From NCBI RefSeq assembly GCF_004360225.1, contig NZ_SNUA01000001.1:496001-560000 (forward strand): 64,000 nucleotides of DNA. Reading direction: 5' to 3'. A program made the translations under genes and the position numbers. Origin of the DNA: Alcanivorax sp. 24 (GTDB lineage: Bacteria; Pseudomonadota; Gammaproteobacteria; Pseudomonadales; Alcanivoracaceae). The stretch's first letter is position 1. Each line of letters opens with the position of its first letter. Below are positions 8,968 to 17,356 of the stretch, in pieces. Under the pieces are notes generated by a model. The model was not told where the DNA came from and ran no database searches. It saw only the letters and a program-made list of their open reading frames with translations.

Positions 8968-9001
8968 AAAAAGGGGCGCCCCGAATGGAGCGCCCCTTTT
9001 T
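8968..9001. terminator. bidirectional intrinsic terminator after tmRNA
   Basis: GGGGCGC (8973-8979) pairs with GCGCCCC (8990-8996) around a 10-base loop, flanked by A5 on the left and T5 on the right, so it can end transcription on either strand. It lies just beyond the 3' end of tmRNA. Confidence 0.85.
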
Positions 9002-9018
9002 GACTGGTGAGTCTTGAT

Positions 9019-9376
9019 TGGTGGAGCCGGCGGGAATCGAACCCGCGTCCGTCAGCAATCCGCCTGCAGATCTACATGCTTAGCCGTGTCTATTGATTTA
9101 AGCCCTTTCAGCCCGACGGGCAGGACGAAAGAGCCGAGCCCCTTTAAGTTTTAACAGCGCGGCCCGGGGCGGACTTTGCTGCGAGCCTGTGTAGCGATGC
9201 CGGTCGCGCTTCCCCACAGGCTGGGTCGCTTGACCGTAGGCGGGCCTTAGGCCGCCAGTGCGTAAGTATCGTCGTTTGCGATTACTTTAAAGATGCCACA
9301 AATGTTTTACGAGACTCGTGACCTTCTCGGCATGCACCACAGAGTTCAATACCGGCGTCGAAACCTTGTCGGCCCC
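9019..9376 (-). ncRNA. ssrA: transfer-messenger RNA (tmRNA)
   Basis: A one-piece tmRNA of 358 nt. The 5' end GGGGCCG pairs with CGGCTCC, directly before the encoded ACCA end, to form the tRNA-like acceptor stem (one G-U). The TPsiC arm GGGTTCGATTCCC is present near the 3' end. The tag frame reads ANDDTYALAA and then TAA, just after the usual A-rich resume region. It rescues stalled ribosomes with SmpB, encoded about 0.65 kb away and also on the minus strand. The intrinsic terminator at 8968-9001 follows. In proteobacteria the 3' end is matured from a longer precursor. Confidence 0.97.
9247..9279 (-). other. tmRNA proteolysis-tag reading frame
   Basis: The resume codon GCA begins the ten-residue tag ANDDTYALAA, followed by TAA. 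It is close to the common gammaproteobacterial tag ANDDNYALAA and keeps the ALAA end read by ClpXP and ClpAP. Confidence 0.95.
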
Positions 9377-9698
9377 TGGGGTGGCGTAGTTTACGAGATG
9401 GGGGCGAAGAAGTCGAAAACAAGTGGGGGGAGAGGAGATGGTGGTAAAGATGTTGCGTTAACAGGAGTTTACATAAATTGTCCGACAATCATACATGTTG
9501 CCAGGGGAATGCTTGATTCCAGGCGCATTATGGGCTCGTCGCACGGGGTGCGGCTGGGTGTGCCGACGGGCCTGGCGCCAAAAGCGAAGGGCAGCGGGGG
9601 ATACCCATGTGATCCACACGATGACTTACAGCGAGCCCCCAATCAGACTGAGAAAGTGGCCGTTGATCAAGGCATCGTCGTTCATTGAGGAGAAAACG
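9377..9698. other. intergenic region between tmRNA and a small membrane-protein gene
   Basis: 322 bases holding the promoters of the divergent tmRNA and small membrane-protein genes. On the minus strand TAAACT, 11 nt before the tmRNA 5' end, with TTCGAC 18 nt further upstream could serve as -10/-35, though the match is modest. No ORF of its own is convincing. Confidence 0.4.
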
Positions 9699-9983
9699 AT
9701 GAAGACGATCTTTCGGTCAGCCAAAGAGGGTGCCACCTATTTGCTGGCTCCAATAACCGCGCGGCCGTTGCTGGCCCGCGGCCTGCAGTTACTGCTGGTG
9801 CTCTGTGCCTATGGCGCGGGTGTACTGCTGGTGGAGCGGGTTTCCGGAGACGCCCGGGTGCCGGTGATTCTGTTCGCGGTGTACTTCCTGCCGGCGGTGC
9901 TGCGCTCCTGGTTGCTGTTCTACTGGTGTGTCCGTGACGAGGTAAAGGCGCTGATGGCTAACCATCGCCACACGGCCTCCTGA
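9699..9983 (+). CDS. small membrane protein of unknown function
   Basis: A 94-residue protein with two hydrophobic helices, about residues 28-46 (LQLLLVLCAYGAGVLLVERV) and 53-75 (VPVILFAVYFLPAVLRSWLLFYW), and a short basic tail. I do not recognise a family. The start is well fixed by TGAGGAGAAAACG directly before the ATG; the frame is open upstream but has no comparable ribosome site. It sits between tmRNA and the convergent smpB, where close relatives may carry other small proteins, so its location alone does not suggest a function. Confidence 0.65.
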   Translation: MKTIFRSAKEGATYLLAPITARPLLARGLQLLLVLCAYGAGVLLVERVSGDARVPVILFAVYFLPAVLRSWLLFYWCVRDEVKALMANHRHTAS

Positions 9984-10021
9984 CCGTCCCGCACTGCCTG
10001 TCAACGCGCCTCGGCGCCGCG

Positions 10022-10498
10022 CTAGTTGCGGCGCAGGAGGCGTTGTTTCTGGCGGTTCCAGTCGCGTTCCCGCTCGGTGGCGCGCTTGTCGAACTTCTGC
10101 TTCCCTTTGGCCAGGGCGATGTCCAGCTTGGCCAGCCCCCGCTTCCAGTACAGGCTCACCGGCACGCAGGTGTAGCCGTCCTTTTGCACGCCACTGAAAA
10201 TGCGGGCCAGCTCGCGCCGGTGCAACAGCAACTTGCGGTTGCGCAGCGGGTCCGGGGTGATGTGGGTGCTGGCGGTGGGGAGCGGCTCGATGCGGGCGCC
10301 GAACAGGTAGGCCTCCCCGTCGCGGAGCAGGATGTAGGCCTCCGACAGGTTGGCTTTCCCTTCACGCAGGGATTTCACTTCCCATCCTTCCAGCGCCAGT
10401 CCGGCCTCGAAGTGCTCTTCCAGGTGGTAGTCGAAGCGCGCCTTGCGGTTCTGCGCCACGGTGCTGGATGGTGTTTTCGCTTTTTTCGCTTTGCCCAT
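10022..10498 (-). CDS. smpB: SsrA-binding protein SmpB
   Basis: A 158-residue SmpB that binds the tRNA-like domain of tmRNA and delivers it with EF-Tu to stalled ribosomes. The OB-fold core shows [21 protein letters not shown] and the conserved [14 protein letters not shown] stretch, followed by the basic C-terminal tail ([15 protein letters not shown]) that enters the mRNA channel. The ATG at 10498 begins the conserved MGKAKK opening; the upstream open frame is dropped. It is divergent from the symporter gene and near its RNA partner. Confidence 0.97.
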   Translation of the reverse strand: MGKAKKAKTPSSTVAQNRKARFDYHLEEHFEAGLALEGWEVKSLREGKANLSEAYILLRDGEAYLFGARIEPLPTASTHITPDPLRNRKLLLHRRELARIFSGVQKDGYTCVPVSLYWKRGLAKLDIALAKGKQKFDKRATERERDWNRQKQRLLRRN

Positions 10499-10638
10499 GG
10501 GGGCGCGATTATAGAGACAGCCCGGTGCTTTAGCGAGCGTCATTGGCATGCCGGCATGGACGTCCGGCGGTTTTGCGGCTTGAGCGCCTGTCGCAAAATC
10601 AACACAATGATCGCATTTCACCAAGGGGTAAGGTTTGC

Positions 10639-12042
10639 ATGAAGCAAGGTGACAAGCCGGTCCATGGCATGTGGACCAGCCGGTGGGCGTTTATTCTCGC
10701 CGCCACCGGATCCGCCGTCGGGCTCGGTAACATCTGGAAATTCCCGTATTTTGCCGGGGAATATGGCGGTGGCGCCTTCGTGCTGGTCTACCTGCTTTGT
10801 ATTGCGCTGGTCGGTGTGCCGATCATGGTGGCGGAGGTGATGCTCGGTCGCAAAGGCGGCATGAGCCCGGTGCATACGATGAAAAAACTGGCGGCGGAGA
10901 GCAAGGTGAGCCGCCGCTGGGCCGGGATCGGTTACATGGGCGCTCTGGCCGGGTTTCTGATTCTGTCATTCTATTCGGTAATCGCTGGCTGGACGCTCTA
11001 TTACATCTGGGACATGGCTCAGGGTGGCTTCCAGGGCATCTCCGCCGCCGGCTCTCTGGCCCATTTCGAGGGGATGCAGGCGAACGCCTGGTTGATGCTG
11101 GGCTGCCATACCGCCTTTATGATCCTGACCATGTGGGTGGTGGCCCGTGGCGTCAGCAGGGGACTGGAAAAAGCGGTGCAGGTGCTGATGCCGCTGCTGT
11201 TCGTGCTGCTGATCGGCCTGGTGGTCTACGCCAGTACCACGCCGGGGTTCGCCCAGGGCGTGAATTTCATGTTCCACTTTGATTTCTCCAAGCTCTCCGG
11301 CAAGGCGGTAATGGCCGCTCTGGGGCAGGCGTTTTTCACCCTGAGCCTGGGGATGGGCGCGATCATGGTGTACGGCGCCTATATGCCCCGTGAGGTCAAG
11401 GATCGCCGTAGCGGCCAGGCCCGGCGGGTGTCCATCGTCTCCACCGTGGGGATCATCGCGTTGCTGGATACGCTGGTGGCGCTGGGTGCCGGCCTGGTGA
11501 TTTTTCCGGTGGTGTTTTCCAACGGCCTGGAGCCCTCCCAGGGCCCGGGGCTGCTGTTCGTGACCCTGCCGCTGGCTTTCGGACAGATGCCCGCCGGCGT
11601 CATCGTCGGGACGGTGTTCTTCGTGCTGGTGATGTGCTCGGCGTTGAGTTCCTCGATTTCCCTGGGGGAACCGATGGTGGCCTGGCTGGTGGAGCGAGGG
11701 CTGGGGCGGCCGCTGGCGGCGGTCGCTGTGGGCCTCACGGCCTGGGTGATTGGTATCGGCACGGTGCTGTCCTTCAATTACTGGAAGGACGTGACTTTCC
11801 TGGTGGGCACCTTCTTCCAGAATGTGGACTTCCTTGCTTCCAGTCTGATGTTGCCCCTGGGCGGCATGCTGATCGCTATTTTCGCCGGTTGGGTGATGAA
11901 GGAAACCCAGGCACGCAAGGAACTGGCGATGAAGAGCTTCGGGCTGTACATGGTATGGCGCGCGGTGGTGCGCATCGTGGCGCCACTGGCGGTGGCGGCG
12001 GTGTTGCTCAATGCCTTGATCGGCGTGCTGGGGGGAAGCTGA
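10639..12042 (+). CDS. sodium-dependent neurotransmitter-symporter (NSS/SNF) family transporter
   Basis: A 467-residue transporter of the NSS family (LeuT fold), with 11-12 transmembrane helices. The TM1 signature [14 protein letters not shown] at about residues 24-37 supplies sodium and substrate contacts, and GGGAF follows. Bacterial members usually import amino acids; the substrate is unknown. The ATG at 10639 has AAGG upstream. It is followed 3 nt later by rnfH and is probably co-transcribed with it. In several relatives this slot near smpB and rnfH holds ratA, which is not present here. Confidence 0.88.
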   Translation: MKQGDKPVHGMWTSRWAFILAATGSAVGLGNIWKFPYFAGEYGGGAFVLVYLLCIALVGVPIMVAEVMLGRKGGMSPVHTMKKLAAESKVSRRWAGIGYMGALAGFLILSFYSVIAGWTLYYIWDMAQGGFQGISAAGSLAHFEGMQANAWLMLGCHTAFMILTMWVVARGVSRGLEKAVQVLMPLLFVLLIGLVVYASTTPGFAQGVNFMFHFDFSKLSGKAVMAALGQAFFTLSLGMGAIMVYGAYMPREVKDRRSGQARRVSIVSTVGIIALLDTLVALGAGLVIFPVVFSNGLEPSQGPGLLFVTLPLAFGQMPAGVIVGTVFFVLVMCSALSSSISLGEPMVAWLVERGLGRPLAAVAVGLTAWVIGIGTVLSFNYWKDVTFLVGTFFQNVDFLASSLMLPLGGMLIAIFAGWVMKETQARKELAMKSFGLYMVWRAVVRIVAPLAVAAVLLNALIGVLGGS

Positions 12043-12045
12043 GGC

Positions 12046-12342
12046 ATGGCCGGGACGATTCGTGTCGAGGTGGTTTACGCCCTGCCGGAGAAGCAGGAAC
12101 TGATTTCCGTGGAAGTGCCGGAAGGCGCTTCCATGATGGAAGCGGTGACCGCTTCGGGGATCGCCGAGCATTTTAACGGGCTGGATCCGGCCGGGCTCAG
12201 TATGGGGGTGTTCGGCAAGGTTGAGCCAAATCCGGCGGGACGGACGCTGGCGGAGGGGGAGCGGGTGGAACTCTACCGGCCGCTCAAAGCGGATCCGAAA
12301 TCAGCGCGCCGGGCCAGAGCCCGGCGTGCCAGCCAAGGCTGA
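12046..12342 (+). CDS. rnfH: RnfH family protein (UPF0125)
   Basis: A 98-residue ubiquitin-like beta-grasp protein of the RnfH/UPF0125 family: IRVEVVYALPEKQELISVEVPEG opening, IAEHFNGLDPAGLSMGVFG middle, and GERVELYRPLKADPKSARR end. The molecular role is unclear; family members are often encoded next to ratA, smpB or bamE. Here it follows the symporter stop by 3 nt and converges on bamE with 7 nt between stops. Confidence 0.92.
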   Translation: MAGTIRVEVVYALPEKQELISVEVPEGASMMEAVTASGIAEHFNGLDPAGLSMGVFGKVEPNPAGRTLAEGERVELYRPLKADPKSARRARARRASQG

Positions 12343-12349
12343 GATTGGA

Positions 12350-12757
12350 TTACTTGGCGGCTTCCTGACGCCGGTCCTCGGCGCGCCGCAGCAATTCCTG
12401 ATCCTGGTGACCGGAGGTGCGCTCACGCAGGTCGCTGGTGGCCTGACCGTCGTAGTGGCTGTACTGCCCCTGGTCGAAGTGCACCACGATCTGCTGTTCC
12501 ACCATTTCACCGTTACCGGGCTGATACTGCAGCAAGTAGTACCAGGTGTTGGGGGTGAACGGATCGGTCAGTGTGGGCGGGCCGAGCACGAAGCGAACCT
12601 GTTCGGGAGTCATGCCTGGTTGCAGGCCGGACAGCATATCCTCGGTGACCACATTCCCCTGGGGAATGTCGATACGGTACACCCCGGGAAAGCGCAGGGA
12701 GCTGCAACCGGCCAGCAGGGTGGTCAATATGGCAAAAAGGGCGATGATCCTTGGCAT
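12350..12757 (-). CDS. bamE: outer-membrane assembly lipoprotein BamE (OmlA/SmpA)
   Basis: A BamE lipoprotein of the BAM complex, which inserts beta-barrel proteins in the outer membrane. The short signal ends in the lipobox LLAGC, and the core reads FPGVYRIDIPQGNVV then LQPGMTPEQVRFVLGPP, the conserved SmpA/OmlA fold. With this start the protein has 135 residues and Cys18 is lipidated. An alternative ATG at 12775 adds six residues but would leave almost no leader after the predicted -10. It is divergent from fur, the arrangement known from Pseudomonas (omlA-fur). Confidence 0.92.
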   Translation of the reverse strand: MPRIIALFAILTTLLAGCSSLRFPGVYRIDIPQGNVVTEDMLSGLQPGMTPEQVRFVLGPPTLTDPFTPNTWYYLLQYQPGNGEMVEQQIVVHFDQGQYSHYDGQATSDLRERTSGHQDQELLRRAEDRRQEAAK

Positions 12758-12787
12758 GGGTTTTCGACTTGGCATAATGTTCGGGCG

Positions 12788-12815
12788 ATAATACAGACTT
12801 GAACGGGGGGAACAA
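12788..12815 (-). promoter_or_regulatory. predicted sigma-70 promoter of bamE
   Basis: On the minus strand, TTGTTC (12810-12815) and TATTAT (12788-12793) are separated by 16 bp, a good vegetative promoter match just upstream of bamE. The expected transcription start supports the internal ATG as the bamE start. Confidence 0.5.
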
Positions 12816-12866
12816 GGTTCCCTGAAAGTCAGGCGATTCCCATAAGGCGGCTACGGAGCGAGTACA

Positions 12867-13271
12867 TTGGATAATCAGGATCTTAGAAAGGCAGGACTCA
12901 AGGTGACCTTGCCGAGGGTGAAAATCCTTCAGCAGCTGGAATCCTCGGAATCCCGGCATCTCAGCGCGGAAGATATCTACAAGGCCTTGATGGAGGCCGG
13001 CGAGGACGTGGGGCTGGCCACCGTCTACCGGGTGCTCACTCAATTCGAGCAGGCGGGCATCGTATTGCGCCACAATTTCGAGGGCGGCTCCGCGGTGTTC
13101 GAACTGGCTGATGAAGGCCACCATGACCATATGGTCTGCACCGAGACCGGTGAGGTGATCGAGTTCGTCGATGAGGAAATCGAGAAGCGCCAGAAGATGA
13201 TCGCCGACAAGCACGGCTACGACATCGTCGATCATGCCCTGGTGCTGTACGTCAAACCGAAGCGCAAATAA
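12867..13271 (+). CDS. fur: ferric uptake regulator Fur
   Basis: A 134-residue Fur repressor using Fe(II) as corepressor. The DNA-binding half has GLKVTLPRVKILQQLE and the recognition helix around DVGLATVYRVLTQFEQAG; the metal-binding HHDHM is at about residues 87-91, followed by C93. Pseudomonas-type Fur also lacks the E. coli C-terminal zinc cysteines. The start is a TTG: an in-frame TAA lies 24 nt upstream and no ATG or GTG is available before the conserved LRKAGLKVT. GGAG precedes it. Divergent from bamE. Confidence 0.96.
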   Translation: MDNQDLRKAGLKVTLPRVKILQQLESSESRHLSAEDIYKALMEAGEDVGLATVYRVLTQFEQAGIVLRHNFEGGSAVFELADEGHHDHMVCTETGEVIEFVDEEIEKRQKMIADKHGYDIVDHALVLYVKPKRK

Positions 13272-13359
13272 CCGATCAGCCCAGGCCCGGTTCCACCGCC
13301 AGCCAGCCCAACGCCGCCTAGCGGCGCCACGCCCGCAAGCCCTGCTCCCCGACCCAATC

Positions 13360-13391
13360 CCCGTGCTTCAGGGCACGGGCGGTGGGGTTTT
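13360..13391 (+). terminator. probable intrinsic terminator after fur
   Basis: CCCGTGC (13360-13366) pairs with GCACGGG (13373-13379) around TTCAGG; a TTTT tract follows about 8 nt downstream of the stem. The delayed T run makes it a weaker example. Confidence 0.4.
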
Positions 13392-13392
13392 G

Positions 13393-15063
13393 TCAGGCCA
13401 CTTCCTGGCCCTTCTCGAGCATTTCCCGGGCGTGGGCCAGGGTGGAGTCGGTGATCTCCACGCCGCCCAGCATGCGCGCCAGTTCCTCTACCCGGGCGTC
13501 CGGGGCCAGGGGCTGGATGCGGGTGCGGGTGGTGTTCTTGCTCTGAATCTTGTGCACTTGCCAATGTTGGTGCCCCTGGCTGGCCACCTGCGCCTGGTGG
13601 GTGATGCACAGCACCTGGGCGTGTTCTCCCAGTTCCCGCAGCAAGCGGCCGACGATTTCGGCCACGCCACCGCCAACGCCCACATCCACTTCATCGAACA
13701 CCAGGCTGGGTACGGTCAGGTTGCGGGCACAGATCACCTGGATCGCCAGGCTGACCCGGGACAATTCGCCGCCGGAGGCGACTTTGGCCAGTGGCCGCAA
13801 TGGCTGGCCGGGATTGGCGGAAAAGCGGAATTCCACCAGGTCCAGGCCCTCGGCGCCGGGGCTGTCGTCTTCCACCACGGTTTCCAGTCTGGCGGCTTTC
13901 ATGCCCAGGGCCTTGAGCTGGGTGGCGATCTGGCGAGTGAGGGTGGTGGCGGCGGTCTTGCGGGCCTTGCTGAGTTTGCGGGCCTGACCCATGTAGTGCT
14001 CCCGGGCCTCTTCCTCCGCCTTCGCCAGGGCCTCAAGATGCTCGTCGAAGTGCTCCAGGGTGTCCACTTCCCGGGCCAGTTGCTGGTGGTGCTCCGCCAG
14101 TTCTTCCGGGCGCACCCGGTGTTTGCGGGCCAGGCTGTAGGCCTGCCCCAGGCGCTCTTCCACCTGTGCCAGCCGCTCCGGGTCCAGGTCCAGGCGATCC
14201 AGGTAGTGGCGCAGGGCTTCAGCGGCTGCTTCCACCTGCAGGCGCGCGGATTCCACCGTGTCCAGGGCTTCCGACAAGGCGTTGTCGTGGTCGCGGGCTT
14301 CTTCCAGCCAATGGCGGATCTGGCCCAGTTGATCGTTACAGGTGCCTTCCTCGCCATCGTACAGGGCCGCCACGGACTGCTGGCACAGCCGGATCAGCGC
14401 ATCGGCATGGCCCAGGCGTTGTTGTTCCTGATCCAGTTCCATCAGCTCGCCCTCGCCCAGAGCCAGGGCGTCCAGTTCATCCAGTTGAAAGCGCAATAAC
14501 TCCTGGCGTTCGCTTTGTTCGCGGGCGCCGGTGAGGGCCTGGTCGTGCCCCTGGCGGGCCTGCTGCCACCGCCGCCAGGCGTTGCGCACGGAAGCCGCCA
14601 GGTCGCCGGCGTTGGCGAAGTTGTCGAGCAGTTGGCGGTGAGTGTCCCGATGCAGCAAGGCCTGGTGTTCATGCTGGCTGTGAATGCTGATCAGCAACTC
14701 GCCGAGCTGGCGGACGTCGGCGAGCGGGGCCGGCGTGCCGTTGATATAGGCCCGGGAGCGGCCGTCGGCGCGGACCGTGCGGCGCAGCAGGCAGTCATCG
14801 CCATTGTCCAACTCCCGCTCTTCCAGCCAGGCCTTGGCCTGGGCGTGGTTGGCCACGGTGAAACTGGCCAGCACTTCCGCCCGTTCGCAGCCCGGCCGAA
14901 CCACGGCGGAATCCGCCCGTTCGCCCAGGGTCAGGGAAAGGGCATCGATCAGTACGGATTTGCCGGCGCCGGTCTCGCCGCTGATGACGGTGAGGCCGGA
15001 TTCCGGTTCCAGTTCGAGTTGATCGACGGTGGCGAAATGGCGAACGCTCAAGTGAGTGAGCAT
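13393..15063 (-). CDS. recN: DNA repair protein RecN
   Basis: A 556-residue SMC-like ATPase acting in double-strand-break repair. Walker A GETGAGKS is at residues 29-36 in the conserved LTVISGETGAGKSVL opening; a long alanine/glutamate/glutamine-rich coiled-coil region follows (about 150-360); the ABC signature VASGGELSR and Walker B SLVFDEVDVGVGG are near the C-terminal third. The ATG at 15063 begins the canonical MLTHLSVRHF; the longer open frame is discarded. A LexA-like box lies upstream, consistent with SOS induction as in E. coli. Divergent from hrcA. Confidence 0.96.
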   Translation of the reverse strand: MLTHLSVRHFATVDQLELEPESGLTVISGETGAGKSVLIDALSLTLGERADSAVVRPGCERAEVLASFTVANHAQAKAWLEERELDNGDDCLLRRTVRADGRSRAYINGTPAPLADVRQLGELLISIHSQHEHQALLHRDTHRQLLDNFANAGDLAASVRNAWRRWQQARQGHDQALTGAREQSERQELLRFQLDELDALALGEGELMELDQEQQRLGHADALIRLCQQSVAALYDGEEGTCNDQLGQIRHWLEEARDHDNALSEALDTVESARLQVEAAAEALRHYLDRLDLDPERLAQVEERLGQAYSLARKHRVRPEELAEHHQQLAREVDTLEHFDEHLEALAKAEEEAREHYMGQARKLSKARKTAATTLTRQIATQLKALGMKAARLETVVEDDSPGAEGLDLVEFRFSANPGQPLRPLAKVASGGELSRVSLAIQVICARNLTVPSLVFDEVDVGVGGGVAEIVGRLLRELGEHAQVLCITHQAQVASQGHQHWQVHKIQSKNTTRTRIQPLAPDARVEELARMLGGVEITDSTLAHAREMLEKGQEVA

Positions 15064-15140
15064 GTACGGAACCCCCGTGTTTCCTGGTTTGGGCATTTGC
15101 ATTGGGGCGTGTGGCGGAGCCCGCCACACAGCCTGGACAA

Positions 15141-15156
15141 CTGTTATTCTGGCCAG
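15141..15156. promoter_or_regulatory. LexA-box-like sequence upstream of recN
   Basis: CTGTTATTCTGGCCAG fits the SOS operator pattern CTG-N10-CAG, and the symmetry extends to ACTG-N10-CAGT. It is 78 bp before the recN start, a plausible operator position, and recN is an SOS gene in E. coli. The middle is less AT-rich than the ideal box. Confidence 0.5.
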
Positions 15157-15308
15157 TGCCTTGTCGATGTTAGGCGATTCCGGCCGCGAGCGTAAGAGCG
15201 AGGTGAATAGGAGTAACACTGGACGGCGACCGTTTCGCTGGCAACAATCGGCAGTGGGTGGGCGCTCCGCCCATCCCGATTGGCAGTAATGGGTGACGAA
15301 AGGCAGCT

Positions 15309-16352
15309 GTGGAACTCAACGAACGCAAGCAACGGTTACTCATGGCCCTGGTGGAACGTCACATCCGTGACGGTCAGCCGGTGGGCTCGAAAACTCTGGC
15401 CCAGGGAGGCGGCCTGGCGGTCAGCCCGGCGACTATTCGCAATATCATGGCGGAACTGGAGGATCTGGGGTTGCTGATCAGCCCTCACACTTCGGCGGGC
15501 CGGGTGCCCACCGAGAGGGGCTATCGCCTGTATGTGGATACGCTGCTGGCGTCCAGCGCCATGCGCAGCCCGGATCACCAGCAGTTGCGTGATGAATTGC
15601 GCCAGTTGCTGGCACCGGATCAATCGCCGCAGGAGTTGGTGTCCCAAGCGTCCAGGACGCTGGCGGAACTGACTCGCATGGCCGGTCTGGTGGCGGCGCC
15701 GAGGCGTCAGGTCAGCACGCTGCGGCAGGTGGAGTTCCTGCCACTGTCCGGTCAGCGCGTGCTGGTGATTCTGGTGGTGAACCGCTCCGAAGTGCAGAAC
15801 CGTATCATCCATACCGCCCGCCAGTACGACGAAGCGGAATTGCGCCAGGCCGCCAACTACATCAATCACACCTACGGCGGTTGTGATCTGGACGCCATCT
15901 GTGACGGTCTGTTGAGCACCATGGCGGCGGACCGGGCGCAGATGGACGCTCTGATGCGGACCACCCTCGACGTGGCCGGTCAGGCCTTGAGGCAGTCCGG
16001 GGATGAAGAGTCCGATTACGTGGTGTCCGGGGAGTCCAATCTGCTGGATACCGCCCAGGCCGACAGCATCGACAAGTTGCGCGACCTGTTCAATGCCTTC
16101 AACCACAAGCGGGATATCCTGCATTTGCTGGAACGCAGCATGAAAGCCGATGGCGTGCAGATCTTCATCGGCCGGGAGTCCGGCTATCAGCCGTTCGAGG
16201 AGTATTCGCTGGTATCAGCGCCGTATCGGCTGGAAAACGGCCCGGTGGGCGTGCTCGCCGTGGTCGGCCCTACCCGCATGGATTATGAGAAAGTCATCCC
16301 CACCGTGGACATCACCGCCCGCATCCTTTCCGCCGCCCTCAATCAACTGTAG
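15309..16352 (+). CDS. hrcA: heat-inducible transcription repressor HrcA
   Basis: A 347-residue HrcA, which represses chaperone genes by binding CIRCE operators and is kept folded by GroE. The N-terminal winged helix covers about 1-75 (ERHIRDGQPVGSKTL, then VSPATIRNIMAELEDLGLL and HTSAGRVPTERGYR), followed by the GAF-like and inserted dimerization domains to DITARILSAAL. The start is GTG at 15309 with AAAGG upstream; a nearby ATG is out of frame. No CIRCE element is visible in this window, so its targets, such as groESL, must lie elsewhere. It precedes grpE-dnaK-dnaJ. Confidence 0.94.
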   Translation: MELNERKQRLLMALVERHIRDGQPVGSKTLAQGGGLAVSPATIRNIMAELEDLGLLISPHTSAGRVPTERGYRLYVDTLLASSAMRSPDHQQLRDELRQLLAPDQSPQELVSQASRTLAELTRMAGLVAAPRRQVSTLRQVEFLPLSGQRVLVILVVNRSEVQNRIIHTARQYDEAELRQAANYINHTYGGCDLDAICDGLLSTMAADRAQMDALMRTTLDVAGQALRQSGDEESDYVVSGESNLLDTAQADSIDKLRDLFNAFNHKRDILHLLERSMKADGVQIFIGRESGYQPFEEYSLVSAPYRLENGPVGVLAVVGPTRMDYEKVIPTVDITARILSAALNQL

Positions 16353-16356
16353 AAGG

Positions 16357-16556
16357 CAGTTGATAGTTGATAGTGGACAGTTGACAGCGAAAAACAAAGA
16401 TATTGCAGGGTTGCAAAGAGCATTTGCGCATCCGCAGACCGTTCTTTTGCATTTGCATAAGGGGCTGACATAACCTACGGGCGCGGCCTCCTGGCTATAA
16501 AGATAGGCCAACGTGTCTCGCGCCGCTGTCAACTGTCCACTATCAACTGTCAACTG
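16357..16556. repeat. 33-bp inverted repeat of GTTGACAG/GTTGATAG words, 134-bp loop
   Basis: The left arm (16357-16389) and right arm (16524-16556) are reverse complements with a single mismatch in 33 positions. Each arm is built from near-repeats of the 7-8-nt words AGTTGATAG, AGTGGACAG and AGTTGACAG. The element fills the hrcA-grpE gap. A related array with GTTAATAG/GTTAACAG words lies after dksA. Confidence 0.75.
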
Positions 16557-16569
16557 ACTCTTTTTTGCC

Positions 16570-16597
16570 CTTGAATCCGCTCAACCTGTTCCCATAT
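16570..16597 (+). promoter_or_regulatory. predicted sigma-32 heat-shock promoter of grpE
   Basis: CTTGAA (16570-16575) and TCCCATAT (16590-16597) with a 14-bp spacer match the sigma-32 consensus (CTTGAAA / CCCCATNT). The site lies 53 bp before the grpE ATG. Confidence 0.7.
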
Positions 16598-16649
16598 CTT
16601 TGCCCGCTTTCCCGAGATGGAGCCCGCATTCGGGTATTTTGGAGTGGAT

Positions 16650-17243
16650 ATGAACGATCAGGACAAACAGAACCCCCAAGATGAGGCGGTGTCCCAGGAT
16701 TCCGAACTGGAGACCCCCCAACCTGCCGCCGAGGTGACTGACGAAGACGCCGCCGCGGAGCCGGATGCGGCCCGGCAACTGGCCGAGGCGCAGGAGCAGA
16801 TGCAGCGTCTGGAGAAAGCGCTGGCCGAAGCGGACCTGCGCGCCCAGGCGGAAATCCAGAATGTACGCCGCCGTGCCGAACGTGAGGTGGAGAACGCCCA
16901 CAAGTTCGCTTTGGAGAAATTCGCCGGTGATCTGCTGTCCGTGGCGGACAGTCTGGAGCGAGGGCTGTCGACCCTGGATGCCGGGGATGAGGCGCTCAAA
17001 CCCGCCCGCGAGGGGCTGGAGCTGACGCTGAAGGTGCTGATGGATGCCTTCGGCCGGCACAACCTGGAGCAGGTGGACCCCCACGGCGAGCCCTTCAATC
17101 CCGAGCGCCACGAGGCGATGACGATGATCCCGGCCCCCGGGGCGGAGCCCAACACCGTGATCGATGTACTGGAGAAAGGCTACCTGCTCAACGGCCGCCT
17201 GATCCGCCCGGCACGGGTGGTGGTCAGCAAGGCGGAAGGTTGA
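16650..17243 (+). CDS. grpE: nucleotide exchange factor GrpE
   Basis: A 197-residue GrpE, the ADP-release factor for DnaK. An acidic, disordered N-terminus (1-45) precedes the long coiled-coil helix (about 46-105, with [26 protein letters not shown]) and the C-terminal beta domain ([11 protein letters not shown], then [27 protein letters not shown]). The ATG at 16650 has GGAG 5 nt upstream, so the longer open frame beginning at 16617 is not used. It is preceded by a sigma-32-type promoter and followed by dnaK, which has its own. Confidence 0.96.
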   Translation: MNDQDKQNPQDEAVSQDSELETPQPAAEVTDEDAAAEPDAARQLAEAQEQMQRLEKALAEADLRAQAEIQNVRRRAEREVENAHKFALEKFAGDLLSVADSLERGLSTLDAGDEALKPAREGLELTLKVLMDAFGRHNLEQVDPHGEPFNPERHEAMTMIPAPGAEPNTVIDVLEKGYLLNGRLIRPARVVVSKAEG

Positions 17244-17252
17244 TCCGGCTCC

Positions 17253-17280
17253 CTTGAAAAGAATCGGGGCGCCGCCATAT
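17253..17280 (+). promoter_or_regulatory. predicted sigma-32 heat-shock promoter of dnaK
   Basis: CTTGAA (17253-17258; CTTGAAAA overall) and CGCCATAT (17273-17280) with a 14-bp spacer, the same layout as before grpE. It lies in the grpE-dnaK gap, 77 bp before the dnaK ATG. Confidence 0.72.
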
Positions 17281-17356
17281 AGCTGGCAAGTTCATTGAGG
17301 TTCAACTGTCCGGGTGGCCTTTGGCATTCGGATCGTGTGAAGGAGAAACAGACGTT

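Noticed and set aside
15064-17356. CIRCE operator for HrcA
   Set aside because: No TTAGCACTC-N9-GAGTGCTAA match was seen in the hrcA, grpE or dnaK upstream regions.
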